The notes beneath the pieces were generated by a model. That model was not told where the DNA came from and did not search any database. It saw only the letters and a list, made by a program, of their open reading frames with translations. The translations under genes and the position numbers were made by a program. A stretch of 64,000 bases of DNA from Leptospira venezuelensis (GTDB taxonomy: Bacteria > Spirochaetota > Leptospiria > Leptospirales > Leptospiraceae), in NCBI RefSeq assembly GCF_002150035.1, contig NZ_NETS01000010.1, positions 1,116,001-1,180,000 of the forward strand, given 5' to 3'. This document shows positions 16,604 through 25,442 of the stretch, in pieces (the stretch's first letter is position 1; each line of letters starts with the position of its first letter).

Positions 16604-17362
16604 ATGATTAAACTTTCTGAATATTCGACAGAACCGAACGAAGATCTTTCCAAAGAGAAAGCGGAAGAACTTCGCCTGAAGGAATTGGAAAGGATAGAAG
16701 AACTGCAGATTCGCCTTTTTGCAGGTAAAAAGAAATCATTACTCATCATACTTCAGGGAGTGGATGCTTCGGGAAAAGACGGATCGGTCAAAAGACTATT
16801 TTCTGTTTTAAATCCTTTAGGCTGCACTTGCAAGGCATGGAAGGCTCCTACACAAGAAGAGTTGAGTCGTGACTTTCTTTGGAGAATCCATAAAGAACTT
16901 CCACAAAAAGGTTGGATCCAGATCTTCAATCGATCTCATTACGAGGATATTTTAGTTCCATACGTTTCCGAAAGTTTATCTAAAGATAAGTTGAAAGAAC
17001 GAGTAGATTTCATAGATTCTTTTGAAGAATTTATCTATAAGGAAAATCATACTCATATCCTAAAATTTTTCTTACATATATCCCAAGAAGAGCAAATCAA
17101 AAGGATAGAAGAGAGATTATCCAATCCTGAAAAGAATTGGAAGTTTGATCCAAGCGACCTAGAGGCTCATAAAAATTTTAAAAAATACCAGAACGCGTAT
17201 GAATGGGTATTTTCTCATTCAAAAGATCGTTTTCCTTGGGTGATCGTTCCTTCTGACAAGAAATGGTATAGGGACTATCTGATAGCAAAGTCAGTTCGTA
17301 AAGAATTGGAAGATATGGATCTTAAATATCCTAAGTTGGAAGTCCAACCAGGTAAGATCTGA
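16604..17362 (+). CDS. ppk2: Polyphosphate kinase 2 family protein
   Basis: A PPK2-type phosphotransferase (252 residues) that uses polyphosphate to phosphorylate nucleotides, or the reverse. It has the P-loop GVDASGKDG (52-60), the Walker B/lid block IQIFNRSHYED (105-115), and a lid region with basic residues (RIEERLSNPEKNWKF). It is a single-domain, class I-like length. Which nucleotide it prefers (AMP, ADP or GDP) cannot be read from the sequence. It is the last gene of the MocR-DUF2804-PPK2 run and immediately precedes phasin-like gene 2, which has its own promoter. Polyphosphate and PHA granules are physically linked in some bacteria, so the neighbourhood is suggestive. Confidence 0.9.
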   Translation: MIKLSEYSTEPNEDLSKEKAEELRLKELERIEELQIRLFAGKKKSLLIILQGVDASGKDGSVKRLFSVLNPLGCTCKAWKAPTQEELSRDFLWRIHKELPQKGWIQIFNRSHYEDILVPYVSESLSKDKLKERVDFIDSFEEFIYKENHTHILKFFLHISQEEQIKRIEERLSNPEKNWKFDPSDLEAHKNFKKYQNAYEWVFSHSKDRFPWVIVPSDKKWYRDYLIAKSVRKELEDMDLKYPKLEVQPGKI

Positions 17363-17408
17363 CCTAGTTTTCTTTTTCATTTTTTTCTGAATTTTTGTAA
17401 TTTAGGGG

Positions 17409-17437
17409 TTGACCTCTATAGTGCGGTGCAATATGAA
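17409..17437 (+). promoter_or_regulatory. Promoter of phasin-like gene 2
   Basis: TTGACC (17409-17414), a 17-base spacer and TATGAA (17432-17437). The geometry and the downstream ATGGATTGTGCGC match the promoter of copy 1 at 11815. Confidence 0.7.
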
Positions 17438-17456
17438 TGGATTGTGCGCTGCACCA
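17421..17456. promoter_or_regulatory. Paired TGC-N3-GCA operators in the phasin-like gene 2 promoter
   Basis: GTGC-GGT-GCA (17421-17430) lies in the promoter spacer and TTGTGC-GCT-GCACCA (17442-17456, one mismatch in the arms) lies over the expected start site. Both sit at the same places relative to -35 and -10 as the pair at 11827-11862, which points to shared control. Confidence 0.55.
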
Positions 17457-17483
17457 AAAGTGTGGCGGAAAAAGGAGAGAAAA

Positions 17484-17855
17484 ATGGAAAAACAACTGTT
17501 GGACATTCTTAATGCTGGAATCGGACTTTTGAAATCTGGACAAGAAGGATTAGACAAAGCGAAAGTGGATTTGGAAAAAACCTACGGAGAATTAGTAGCT
17601 AAAGGTGCTGCAGACAATTCTGAAGGTTCTGTAAAAATTCGCGAATCTGTGGATAAACTTTTGAACGAAATCAAAGAAGTTTCCACCGTTGCTGGTAAAA
17701 ACTACGAAGAAACTCGTGGTAAAATCGTTGAGAAGTACAATCAAATCTCCGAAGAGATCAAAAAACGCGTTCCAGAAGGCCAATTAGAAGCAGTTAAAGC
17801 TAAATTGACCGAAGTAGCTGAAACAATCAAAGCTACTGCAAAAGGAAAAGCTTAA
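17484..17855 (+). CDS. Phasin-like coiled-coil protein (copy 2)
   Basis: A 123-residue paralogue of the protein at 11884. Both start MEKQ.LD.LNAG.GL.KSGQ and share the NSE.SV..RE..DK.LNE.KE.ST block in the middle. This copy ends in a short basic tail (ATAKGKA) without the proline. It is strongly helical, has no Cys or Trp, and has no signal peptide, as expected for a granule-surface protein. The ATG at 17484 follows AAAGGAGAGAAAA, an excellent ribosome site; the upstream in-frame TTG at 17409 is the -35 box. The duplication with its leader conserved suggests the two copies respond to the same signal. Confidence 0.8.
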   Translation: MEKQLLDILNAGIGLLKSGQEGLDKAKVDLEKTYGELVAKGAADNSEGSVKIRESVDKLLNEIKEVSTVAGKNYEETRGKIVEKYNQISEEIKKRVPEGQLEAVKAKLTEVAETIKATAKGKA

Positions 17856-17864
17856 TTTCCGACG

Positions 17865-17891
17865 AGCGGGCGAAGGGAAACCTCGCCTGCT
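17865..17891 (+). terminator. Terminator-like hairpin after phasin-like gene 2
   Basis: AGCGGGCGA and TCGCCTGCT pair at eight of nine positions around a nine-base loop, followed by a short AATTTCTT tract. The weak U-run lowers confidence. Confidence 0.55.
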
Positions 17892-17957
17892 AATTTCTTC
17901 CCTCCTCTCAGTTTCCACTGCTTGACATTTTCTTTTTTCAGGTGTCTTTGCTAAGGG

Positions 17958-18773
17958 ATGTTCTCCCGTTCAAAACTGCCCGCTCCGTTTCTTCTGATTT
18001 TAATTATTCTTCTGTGTATCATATCTTCCCAAGTTTCGTCCCAGCCTACGGAACCTTCTCCTGATAAAACTATAGAACAAAAGCCAAGTCTTATGAATGG
18101 GCTACCTCCTGAAAAAACTCCAACTGGGCCTAGCCAAGCAGAACTTAGGGAGAAGTTCAAGAACCAGATCGGTGGTTTTGCATTTGGGAGTTCAGAAAAA
18201 TATTATTCTTTGCAGGTTGCGAGAATGTTAGATTCTCAATGGGCTATTGGGCTTAACGGTTATAGTAATACTTATGTGAATCGTTTTGATAATGATGCCG
18301 CATATTCTTATTATCTTCCCCCTCATGATTTTTACGGAAGATTGAGAAACCATCAAGAGAAGTATTGGGGAGGAGCTTTCTTTGTTCAAAGGTTCATAGC
18401 AGATTCTCCTTTTTTCGTTTCTCTTTGGTTAGGAAGAGAACATTACCAAAAGAATCAAACTGCTCTTTATTGGGAATCCGCAGGCAATACATATCGTTTC
18501 GAAAAAGATTCTTATAGTTCGGGGCCAAGGAATTATGCGGGTTTCGGAGTTGGATTTAGATTCCAAGCTGGTTCTGGTTTATTTTTTGGTTGGGAAGGTG
18601 TTTGGAGTTGGTATGCTCCTTACAGTAATTCATTCTCTGTTTCAGATCTTTATTATTCGGATAGAACTGCAAGTATTGGAGATTTGCTATATAGAAGATA
18701 CGCTTACCAGAATTCAGAAAGATTACCAGGCACTAGCTTCGGCTTAAATCTTTTCGTAGGCTGGGCCTTCTAA
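17958..18773 (+). CDS. Putative outer-membrane beta-barrel protein
   Basis: A 271-residue exported protein of no recognised family. A signal peptide (hydrophobic LLILIILLCIISSQ, residues 12-25) ends near SSQPTEP, followed by a Pro-rich linker. The rest alternates aromatic and polar residues (for example YYSLQVARMLDSQWAIGLNG and GGAFFVQRFIADSPFFVSLW) and ends in a terminal phenylalanine (FVGWAF), all typical of transmembrane barrels. The ATG at 17958 is the only possible early start because a stop lies just upstream. A TTGACA at 17922 is so close that the message would have little or no leader. The glycerophosphodiesterase ATG overlaps its stop (TAATG). Confidence 0.72.
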   Translation: MFSRSKLPAPFLLILIILLCIISSQVSSQPTEPSPDKTIEQKPSLMNGLPPEKTPTGPSQAELREKFKNQIGGFAFGSSEKYYSLQVARMLDSQWAIGLNGYSNTYVNRFDNDAAYSYYLPPHDFYGRLRNHQEKYWGGAFFVQRFIADSPFFVSLWLGREHYQKNQTALYWESAGNTYRFEKDSYSSGPRNYAGFGVGFRFQAGSGLFFGWEGVWSWYAPYSNSFSVSDLYYSDRTASIGDLLYRRYAYQNSERLPGTSFGLNLFVGWAF

Positions 18774-19540
18774 TGAATTCGGATCTATTTCTTCTTCCTA
18801 AACCTTGGGTAATTGCTCATAGAGGAGACAGCGGAGAATATCCTGAAAACACAATGAGTTCGTTTCAAAACGCCTGGGAGCTCAAGGCGGATTGGATAGA
18901 ATTGGATATTACACATTCTGCTGATGCTAAGATAGTAGTTATTCATGATGATACATTGGACAGAACGACAGATCAAAAAGGAGAAGTGAAACTTCTTCCA
19001 TTTAATATGATCCGCAAAGCGGATGCAGGTTCTTGGAAAGACCCAAGGTTTAAAGGGGAGAAGGTGCCAGATCTTTGGGAAGTCTGGGATTATCTAAAGT
19101 CCAAAAATATCGGATTGAATGTGGAGATCAAATCAGGAGCTTATGAAGAGATTCCTATAGAAACTCCAATTGAACAAGAGCTGATCGATTATACTAGGCA
19201 AAATTCGCTCTTTCATAAAACATTATTCTCTTCTTTTTGTTGGGACTCCTTGATACGTATTAGAGAATTATCAACAGAGGCAAAGCTTGGCATCTTGATC
19301 GGAGACGAAACTTCTTCTTGGATGGAAGCATTAGAGCTTGGTTTTAGATTGAACGCATTCAGTTTGAATCTTTCTGCCAGGGGTTTGGATAAAGAGACTG
19401 TTTCCAAAATCCAGATGGAAGGTTTTAAGGTTTTAGTTTACACTCTGAATACGGAAGAAGAGCTGAAGTCAGGAATAGATTTAGGAGTAGATGGGATCTT
19501 TACGAATTATCCTAAACGAATGAGATCTCTTATTACTTGA
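18773..19540 (+). CDS. ugpQ: Glycerophosphodiester phosphodiesterase
   Basis: A GDPD-family enzyme (255 residues) that cleaves glycerophosphodiesters to glycerol-3-phosphate and an alcohol. The catalytic pieces are AHRGDSGEYPENT (H16, R17), the metal ligands in WIELDI (E43, D45) and HDDTLDRTT (H58). The later metal ligand is NVEIK. No signal peptide is present, so it is probably the cytoplasmic UgpQ type rather than the periplasmic GlpQ type. It is coupled to the barrel-protein gene by a one-base overlap, and its 3' end overlaps the convergent lipoprotein gene by 8 bases. Confidence 0.9.
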   Translation: MNSDLFLLPKPWVIAHRGDSGEYPENTMSSFQNAWELKADWIELDITHSADAKIVVIHDDTLDRTTDQKGEVKLLPFNMIRKADAGSWKDPRFKGEKVPDLWEVWDYLKSKNIGLNVEIKSGAYEEIPIETPIEQELIDYTRQNSLFHKTLFSSFCWDSLIRIRELSTEAKLGILIGDETSSWMEALELGFRLNAFSLNLSARGLDKETVSKIQMEGFKVLVYTLNTEEELKSGIDLGVDGIFTNYPKRMRSLIT

Positions 19541-20132
19541 TCTCTACTCTTGCAAATTGGTCCAGCTCTACCTGCCAATTATCTATCATATTTTTTAAAA
19601 CCGTTACAACCTTTTCAGACGGAACATCATAATTATCGGAGGCGAATGCGTCAGTCTCATTGAAGCCTGGTACGTTCTTTAGATCTTCTCCTTCTGCTCT
19701 GAATCTATAGATCTCAAATTCTTCTGCCCCTCTTGCTTCTCCGTTCTTTATGAAGAATGGTTTGATGAGGCTCATTCTATATTTTCCGAAACGAAAACTT
19801 TGTAAAGATTGTAGGAATTTATAAGTACCGAGAGCTAATTCCAATTTCATATGATCAGAATATTTTTCCGAACCTAAGAACGTAAGTGCAGACGTTCCTC
19901 CAAATCCTAAATAAACTTCGAATTTTGGTCCTTTCTCATCTTGAACTTTTACTAGATCAATTTCTTTCAACCTTTCGCCAAATAATGCAAACGCTGCCAT
20001 TTTGATCTTTTCTTCTTCGTTTAATTGTGCATCAGAAAGTATCGTTTTTACTTTTTCTTGGGGTGATTTAGAGCAGGAAGTTAATTGGAAGAAAGCTAGA
20101 GAAATTAATAAGATATGAACAGTTGTTTTCAT
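19533..20132 (-). CDS. Hypothetical lipoprotein
   Basis: A 199-residue lipoprotein with a clear signal peptide and lipobox (FFQLTSC, lipidated C20). The mature part is mixed alpha/beta; it includes a FLGSEKYSDHMKLELALG helix and ends in a coiled segment rich in Asp/Gln/Val. I recognise no family. It converges on the glycerophosphodiesterase gene with an 8-base overlap, so neither gene has room for a separate terminator. Upstream lies the long non-coding stretch 20133-20603. Confidence 0.78.
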   Translation of the reverse strand: MKTTVHILLISLAFFQLTSCSKSPQEKVKTILSDAQLNEEEKIKMAAFALFGERLKEIDLVKVQDEKGPKFEVYLGFGGTSALTFLGSEKYSDHMKLELALGTYKFLQSLQSFRFGKYRMSLIKPFFIKNGEARGAEEFEIYRFRAEGEDLKNVPGFNETDAFASDNYDVPSEKVVTVLKNMIDNWQVELDQFARVEIK

Positions 20133-20603
20133 AATAAATTCTAAAACCGACCTGCCTTCTAATATGACTTATTTTCTAAGAAAAATCCATCGATAAAAAT
20201 GCAATTTTGGCGTTCAAGCCTTCAAGTAATGATTTTTTGAATAGGTAAATATAGATCGTCATATCCCTTAAAGGCTCGGCTTTTCATCGTTAGTTTAAAT
20301 CTTTATGTTTTGCTATAATCGCCTAATGAATTCTCCGTTATATGTCAGAGCTATGGAAATAAATTTCCATATTTATTGAGAATTGGTATAAAACGACTTA
20401 ACGTTGCCCTGGGCGAAATAATCGAATATTTTAATTGTTAATCGTTAGCCGAAACAGGGGAGCCCTCAGACGAATAAATTTATTAAAAAAATAGTAACCT
20501 AATATGAGTTTTGTCAAAAAATTTTATGCAGTGTTATGCGGAAAATTAAAAACACTTTACTAACTCTGTAAGAATATAACTGTTGTTACGTCAGTTAACA
20601 TTT
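20133..20603. other. 470-base non-coding, structured intergenic region
   Basis: A+T-rich sequence between divergently read genes; no convincing frame. It holds a perfect TATAAT (20314-20319) with a weak -35 (TTAGTT region), the palindrome at 20352-20371, and a G+C-richer patch (about 20404-20475) where GCCCTG and CAGGGG can pair around an A+T-rich loop. I compared it by eye with common riboswitch, 6S, tmRNA and SRP RNA motifs and saw no match. It could be a long leader of the gene at 20604 or encode a small RNA. Confidence 0.4.
20352..20371. repeat. 20-base palindrome, candidate operator
   Basis: TATGGAAAT and ATTTCCATA are perfect 9-base arms around AA. It lies about 35 bases downstream of the TATAAT at 20314, well placed for an operator or the first hairpin of a transcript. 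Confidence 0.6.
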
Positions 20604-20888
20604 ATGAAACCAAAGAAAGTCACTAACGATGATTTGGAAAAGATCATCGCCGGGGTAAAAACTCAAGCTGTTGAAGCGATAGGTAATTACCTCTACAAAG
20701 GATTTCGCATTCAGGTTAGTAAATACAACCTGTCTGGGGCGGAGAGGGTTCAGCTCCTTTATCAAAGGAGAAGGAAAGAAGGTCTTTGTATCGTCTGCGG
20801 CACTAAAGTAGGTAAAAAAAATCCGTCTACTGGCCGGTTGTATCGCCTCTGCGAATTCCATCGGAAGAAAATAGATAAAAAAAAGTAA
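20604..20888 (+). CDS. Small basic zinc-ribbon-like protein
   Basis: A 94-residue, very basic protein. The N-terminal half is helical (KVTNDDLEKIIAGVKTQAVE). The C-terminal half has CIVCGTKVGK and then LCEFHRKK, giving a C-x2-C ... C-x2-H set that could bind one zinc ion, surrounded by Lys/Arg, which suggests nucleic-acid binding. No family is recognised. ATG at 20604 is chosen over a TTG at 20583. The gene is isolated between a long structured leader and a 16-base perfect inverted repeat, so it looks like a single-gene unit with its own control. Confidence 0.68.
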   Translation: MKPKKVTNDDLEKIIAGVKTQAVEAIGNYLYKGFRIQVSKYNLSGAERVQLLYQRRRKEGLCIVCGTKVGKKNPSTGRLYRLCEFHRKKIDKKK

Positions 20889-20891
20889 TTC

Positions 20892-20965
20892 ATAAAATCC
20901 GGAAAACGACTGATAATCTATATAGAGCTTAGCTCTGGTAGGTACTCTTGTTTTCCGGATTTTAT
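20892..20965. terminator. 16-base perfect inverted repeat with nested hairpin
   Basis: The arms 20892-20907 and 20950-20965 (ATAAAATCCGGAAAAC and its complement) match at all 16 positions. The 42-base loop contains a second hairpin, AGAGC-TTA-GCTCT (20924-20936). The right arm runs into TTTT, so it may terminate the small basic gene. It also covers the only possible start codon (TTG 20948) of the next gene, so folding could hide that start. Confidence 0.6.
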
Positions 20966-21538
20966 TTTAAGGGCACACGTTTTCCCTCTTTTTCAAAGGC
21001 AACTTTCAAATCGTTCTGCCTTTCGCGAATCCTGATCGTCTTCCTCCTAATTTTTTCATTCTCCTTCTCCGCATTTGGCCAAGGGGAAAATCCTTCCAAG
21101 CAAGGACCTTCTGATCCTGATATTTTGTTTCGGATTGCTGAGGAGGCATATAAGGACCGCCGTTTTTATAAAGCAGCCGAAAGTCTTCGTAACTTCTTGG
21201 TTCTATATCCTGGAAATTCCAAAAAAAACAGGGTGCTAGGCCTTCTTAAAGATTGTTTCGTGAAATTGGATCGTCCTGAGAAAGCCTTGGAAGTGAGTCT
21301 GGATCTTTATAAAATGGAACCCACAGGAGAATCTGGGTTAGAATCCTACTTGGAAGCGGGGCGCCTACTGGCCAAGATGGGAGAAATCGACCAGGCGAAA
21401 CAGATTTTCTCCTCTATTTGCAGGCAATCTTACTCCAGAGCAATGGCAGAAAAAGCCGCCCTGGAATTTTCCGGTATCGATTTACTTTCGGATGGGGAAG
21501 AATCTTCTCCGGAAGGGGAATCTTGTCGCGAAAAATAA
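20948..21538 (+). CDS. TPR-repeat exported protein
   Basis: A protein of up to 196 residues with a signal peptide (hydrophobic core LIVFLLIFSFSFSAFG) and at least two TPR-like helical pairs (DILFRIAEEAYKDRRFYKAA and PEKALEVSLDLYKMEP regions), probably periplasmic. No ATG or GTG occurs in the first 45 codons and an in-frame TAG precedes, so TTG at 20948 is the only normal start; it lies in the right arm of the inverted repeat. Its ribosome site is weak (AGGT). The next gene, a cNMP-binding protein, starts 97 bases on. A role as an assembly or binding scaffold is typical of the fold. Confidence 0.7.
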   Translation: MFSGFYFKGTRFPSFSKATFKSFCLSRILIVFLLIFSFSFSAFGQGENPSKQGPSDPDILFRIAEEAYKDRRFYKAAESLRNFLVLYPGNSKKNRVLGLLKDCFVKLDRPEKALEVSLDLYKMEPTGESGLESYLEAGRLLAKMGEIDQAKQIFSSICRQSYSRAMAEKAALEFSGIDLLSDGEESSPEGESCREK

Positions 21539-21634
21539 GGAAATACTCGGATTTCAGTCCGAATTCCCTCATCTCGAGCCGATACTAGTTTATAGTTGAA
21601 TTCCCACGGAAGAATTTTTTAATCTCTGGTAAGT

Positions 21635-22848
<1,214 letters not shown>

Positions 22849-22852
<4 letters not shown>

Positions 22853-23871
22853 ATATTGATCCCGGCTGCCTTACAATCTGCTTTGATCATTATCTCTACT
22901 AGTTCTTTGAACTTGACCTTAGGTTCCCAACCAAGTTTTGCCTTTGCTTTTGCTGGATCGCCGATAAGAAGGTCCACTTCGGTTGGTCTGTAAAAAGCAG
23001 GATTTACTTCGATTAAAAGTTTTCCGTCCTTCTTATTATAACCTTTCTCTTGGTCTCCTGTTCCTTTCCATTCAACTTGGATGTTCAGATGTCGGAAGGA
23101 TTCTTCGATAAATTCTCTGACTGTATGTGTTTCGTTAGTTGCTACTACGTAATCATCCGGTTCTGATTGTTGTAACATCATCCACATCATGTTTACGTAA
23201 TCTGGTGCGTATCCCCAGTCTCTTTTTGCGTCCAGGTTTCCTAAATGGATAGGGCCACCTTTTCCGGAAACAAGGCCAGCGACTCCAAGGGTGATTTTTC
23301 TGGTTACGAAACCTTCTCCCCTTCTTGGAGATTCGTGGTTGAATAGAATTCCATTAGAAGCATGTAATCCGAATGCTTCTCTGTAGTTTACTACCGCCCA
23401 GTATGCGTATAATTTTGCGACTGCGTATGGTGATCTTGGATAGAATGGAGTTTTTTCGTCTTGTGGAACAGCCTGCACTTTTCCGTACAATTCAGAAGTA
23501 GAAGCTTGGTAGAATCTGGACTTTACTCCTGTTTGTTTGAGTGCATCTAAAATTCTTAAAGTTCCAACTGCGTCCACTTCTGCAGTATATTCAGGAACTT
23601 CGAAGGAAACTCCTACGTGAGATTGGGCTGCTAGATTATAAATTTCGTCTGGTTGGACTTTTTCCAAAACCCTGTTTAGGTTACTGGAATCGGTTAAGTC
23701 TCCATAATGAAGAAAAAGGTTTGGGTTTCCTCTTAGATGTTCGATCCGATCCCGGTTTAAAGAGCTGGTTCTACGGACGATCCCGTGTACTTCGTATTTT
23801 TTTTCCAAAAGAAGTTCGGTAAGATAGGATCCATCCTGTCCGGTGATCCCTGTGATAAGCGCCTTTTTCAT
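22849..23871 (-). CDS. gmd: GDP-mannose 4,6-dehydratase
   Basis: A short-chain dehydrogenase-type enzyme (340 residues) that makes GDP-4-keto-6-deoxymannose, the precursor of GDP-fucose, GDP-rhamnose and GDP-perosamine for surface polysaccharide. The cofactor loop is GITGQDGSYL (8-17), the catalytic triad is T125, Y149 and K153 (STSELYG and SPYAVAKLYA), and the specific NHESPRRGEGFVTRK block is present. No sugar-specific partner gene is next to it, so the end product is unknown. It ends four bases into the convergent cNMP-binding gene. Confidence 0.95.
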
Positions 23872-23969
23872 TCTGGAACCAAAAACCCCGGCTTTGTTAT
23901 TGGGGCAAGAAGGATTAGATTGTCAAACATGCCTGAAAATCCAATATTTGTAGGACTTCCAACAGGGAT

Positions 23970-25367
23970 TTAAACAGTCCCTTTTACCCAATTTTTCTTT
24001 CTGAATTCATAGATAAAAATTAGCGAAAGAGAAGCGATCCAAACGAATATCGCAGCCCAGATTCCTAGAGTTCCACCTTTCCATACGATCCCGAAAAGAT
24101 AAGCTAATGGAAGCATTAACGCATAGGTAAGAAGAATATATATCCTAAAGACATAGTTCTGCAAACCGGCTCCTCTTAAGGCGGCACCGATTACCATATG
24201 ATATGCATCTCCGATCTGAATGACTCCTAATAATAGAAGTACCGGATAACATTCCTCGACCAAGGCGTGGTCTCTGGTCATCGCATACACAATCGTTTTT
24301 CCTAAGAAGATAAAACATAGACCTATGAATCCCATCACATGCGCAGAAATGAATGCGGAACGAAATGCAGAATGATAAGCGAGTTTGTATTTTTTAGCTC
24401 CCATTGCCTGCCCTAAGATCGTAGTCGCTGCTACTCCGAATGCATATCCCGGCAAGAATGCAAAGCTTAATGTTGAAAACAAAACATTGGATGCTGCAAC
24501 TGCGAGTATAGAGATCAAACCTTGTATTTTGGAGAAGACCACAAACGCAACGTTAACCAAACCTTCTTCAAAACCTGGCGGAATTCCTACTTTAAAAATT
24601 TCTATAAGATGATCTTTGCTCGGAAGAAGATCTACTTCTTCAAAATACTGTCCTAGTTTATAATAAAAAAAGAATATAGGAAATACCAATAACCCCGCAA
24701 ATCCTGCAATTGACGATGCAAGTCCAGCGCCTCCTATTCCCATAGGAGAAAATCCTAAATTTCCATAGATCAGTATCCAGTTAAAGATTATGTTTGCGAT
24801 AGTAGTTACTGCCATGGATACAAAACCAACTTTGGTTAATCCAAGACCATCCATAAAGCCTCTGAAGCAGAATCCTAAAAAATAAAAACCACTGCCGATA
24901 AATCTAAAATATAAATATTCTGTTCCAAGCGAGTTAACCGTTTTTTCAGGACCGATCCAAAACATGAGAGATTCAGAAACCCAAGGTCCGGATATGGATA
25001 TGAAACTACCTAAAAGTATAGAGAGATAAAGTGTAGAAATTCCTACCTTTCCTATTTCGGATTTTTTACCTTCTCCAAACCTTCTTGCGACTATGATCTG
25101 TACTCCCATTGAAAATCCGATTAAGAATGCAACAAGAGTATAATAACTGGTTCCACCTATACCTATGGCCGCGATTGCATTTTGGCCTAGGTATCCGACC
25201 ATAACAGTGTCCGTAATCCAAACCAAAGATTGACTTAACATTCCGAAAACTACAGGCAATGCTAGGGAAAGGATTTTAACGTTCAATCGACTGGGGCGAT
25301 ATAGTTTGAGTATTTTTTTATACAAAGAGGCCAAGTAGTTTCCAGCTTTGAAAGGAGGGTTATGCAA
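23970..25367 (-). CDS. MATE family efflux transporter
   Basis: A multidrug and toxin extrusion transporter (465 residues, 12 predicted membrane helices in two bundles). The N-terminal bundle shows LALPVVFGMLSQSLVWITDTVMVGYLG, typical of the NorM/DinF branch, and a second-half GAALRGAGLQNYVF block matches the internal repeat. It exports cationic drugs or metabolites by Na+ or H+ antiport; which ion is not evident. The start is followed by a short basic segment before the first helix; no close neighbour on the same strand. Confidence 0.9.
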   Translation of the reverse strand: MHNPPFKAGNYLASLYKKILKLYRPSRLNVKILSLALPVVFGMLSQSLVWITDTVMVGYLGQNAIAAIGIGGTSYYTLVAFLIGFSMGVQIIVARRFGEGKKSEIGKVGISTLYLSILLGSFISISGPWVSESLMFWIGPEKTVNSLGTEYLYFRFIGSGFYFLGFCFRGFMDGLGLTKVGFVSMAVTTIANIIFNWILIYGNLGFSPMGIGGAGLASSIAGFAGLLVFPIFFFYYKLGQYFEEVDLLPSKDHLIEIFKVGIPPGFEEGLVNVAFVVFSKIQGLISILAVAASNVLFSTLSFAFLPGYAFGVAATTILGQAMGAKKYKLAYHSAFRSAFISAHVMGFIGLCFIFLGKTIVYAMTRDHALVEECYPVLLLLGVIQIGDAYHMVIGAALRGAGLQNYVFRIYILLTYALMLPLAYLFGIVWKGGTLGIWAAIFVWIASLSLIFIYEFRKKNWVKGTV

Positions 25368-25442
25368 ACAACATTTTTTCCATGAAAAACGGTTTATCCC
25401 GGTAACGATAGAGTTAAGATGACTTAAAAGCGTAGAAGATAC

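Noticed and set aside
20400..20480. Riboswitch, 6S RNA, tmRNA or SRP RNA in the G+C-rich patch
   Set aside because: Key conserved motifs of these families were looked for and not seen; only a generic stem remains.
23921..23926. TTGACA (minus strand) upstream of gmd
   Set aside because: No acceptable -10 box at 16 to 18 bases, so it was not listed as a promoter.
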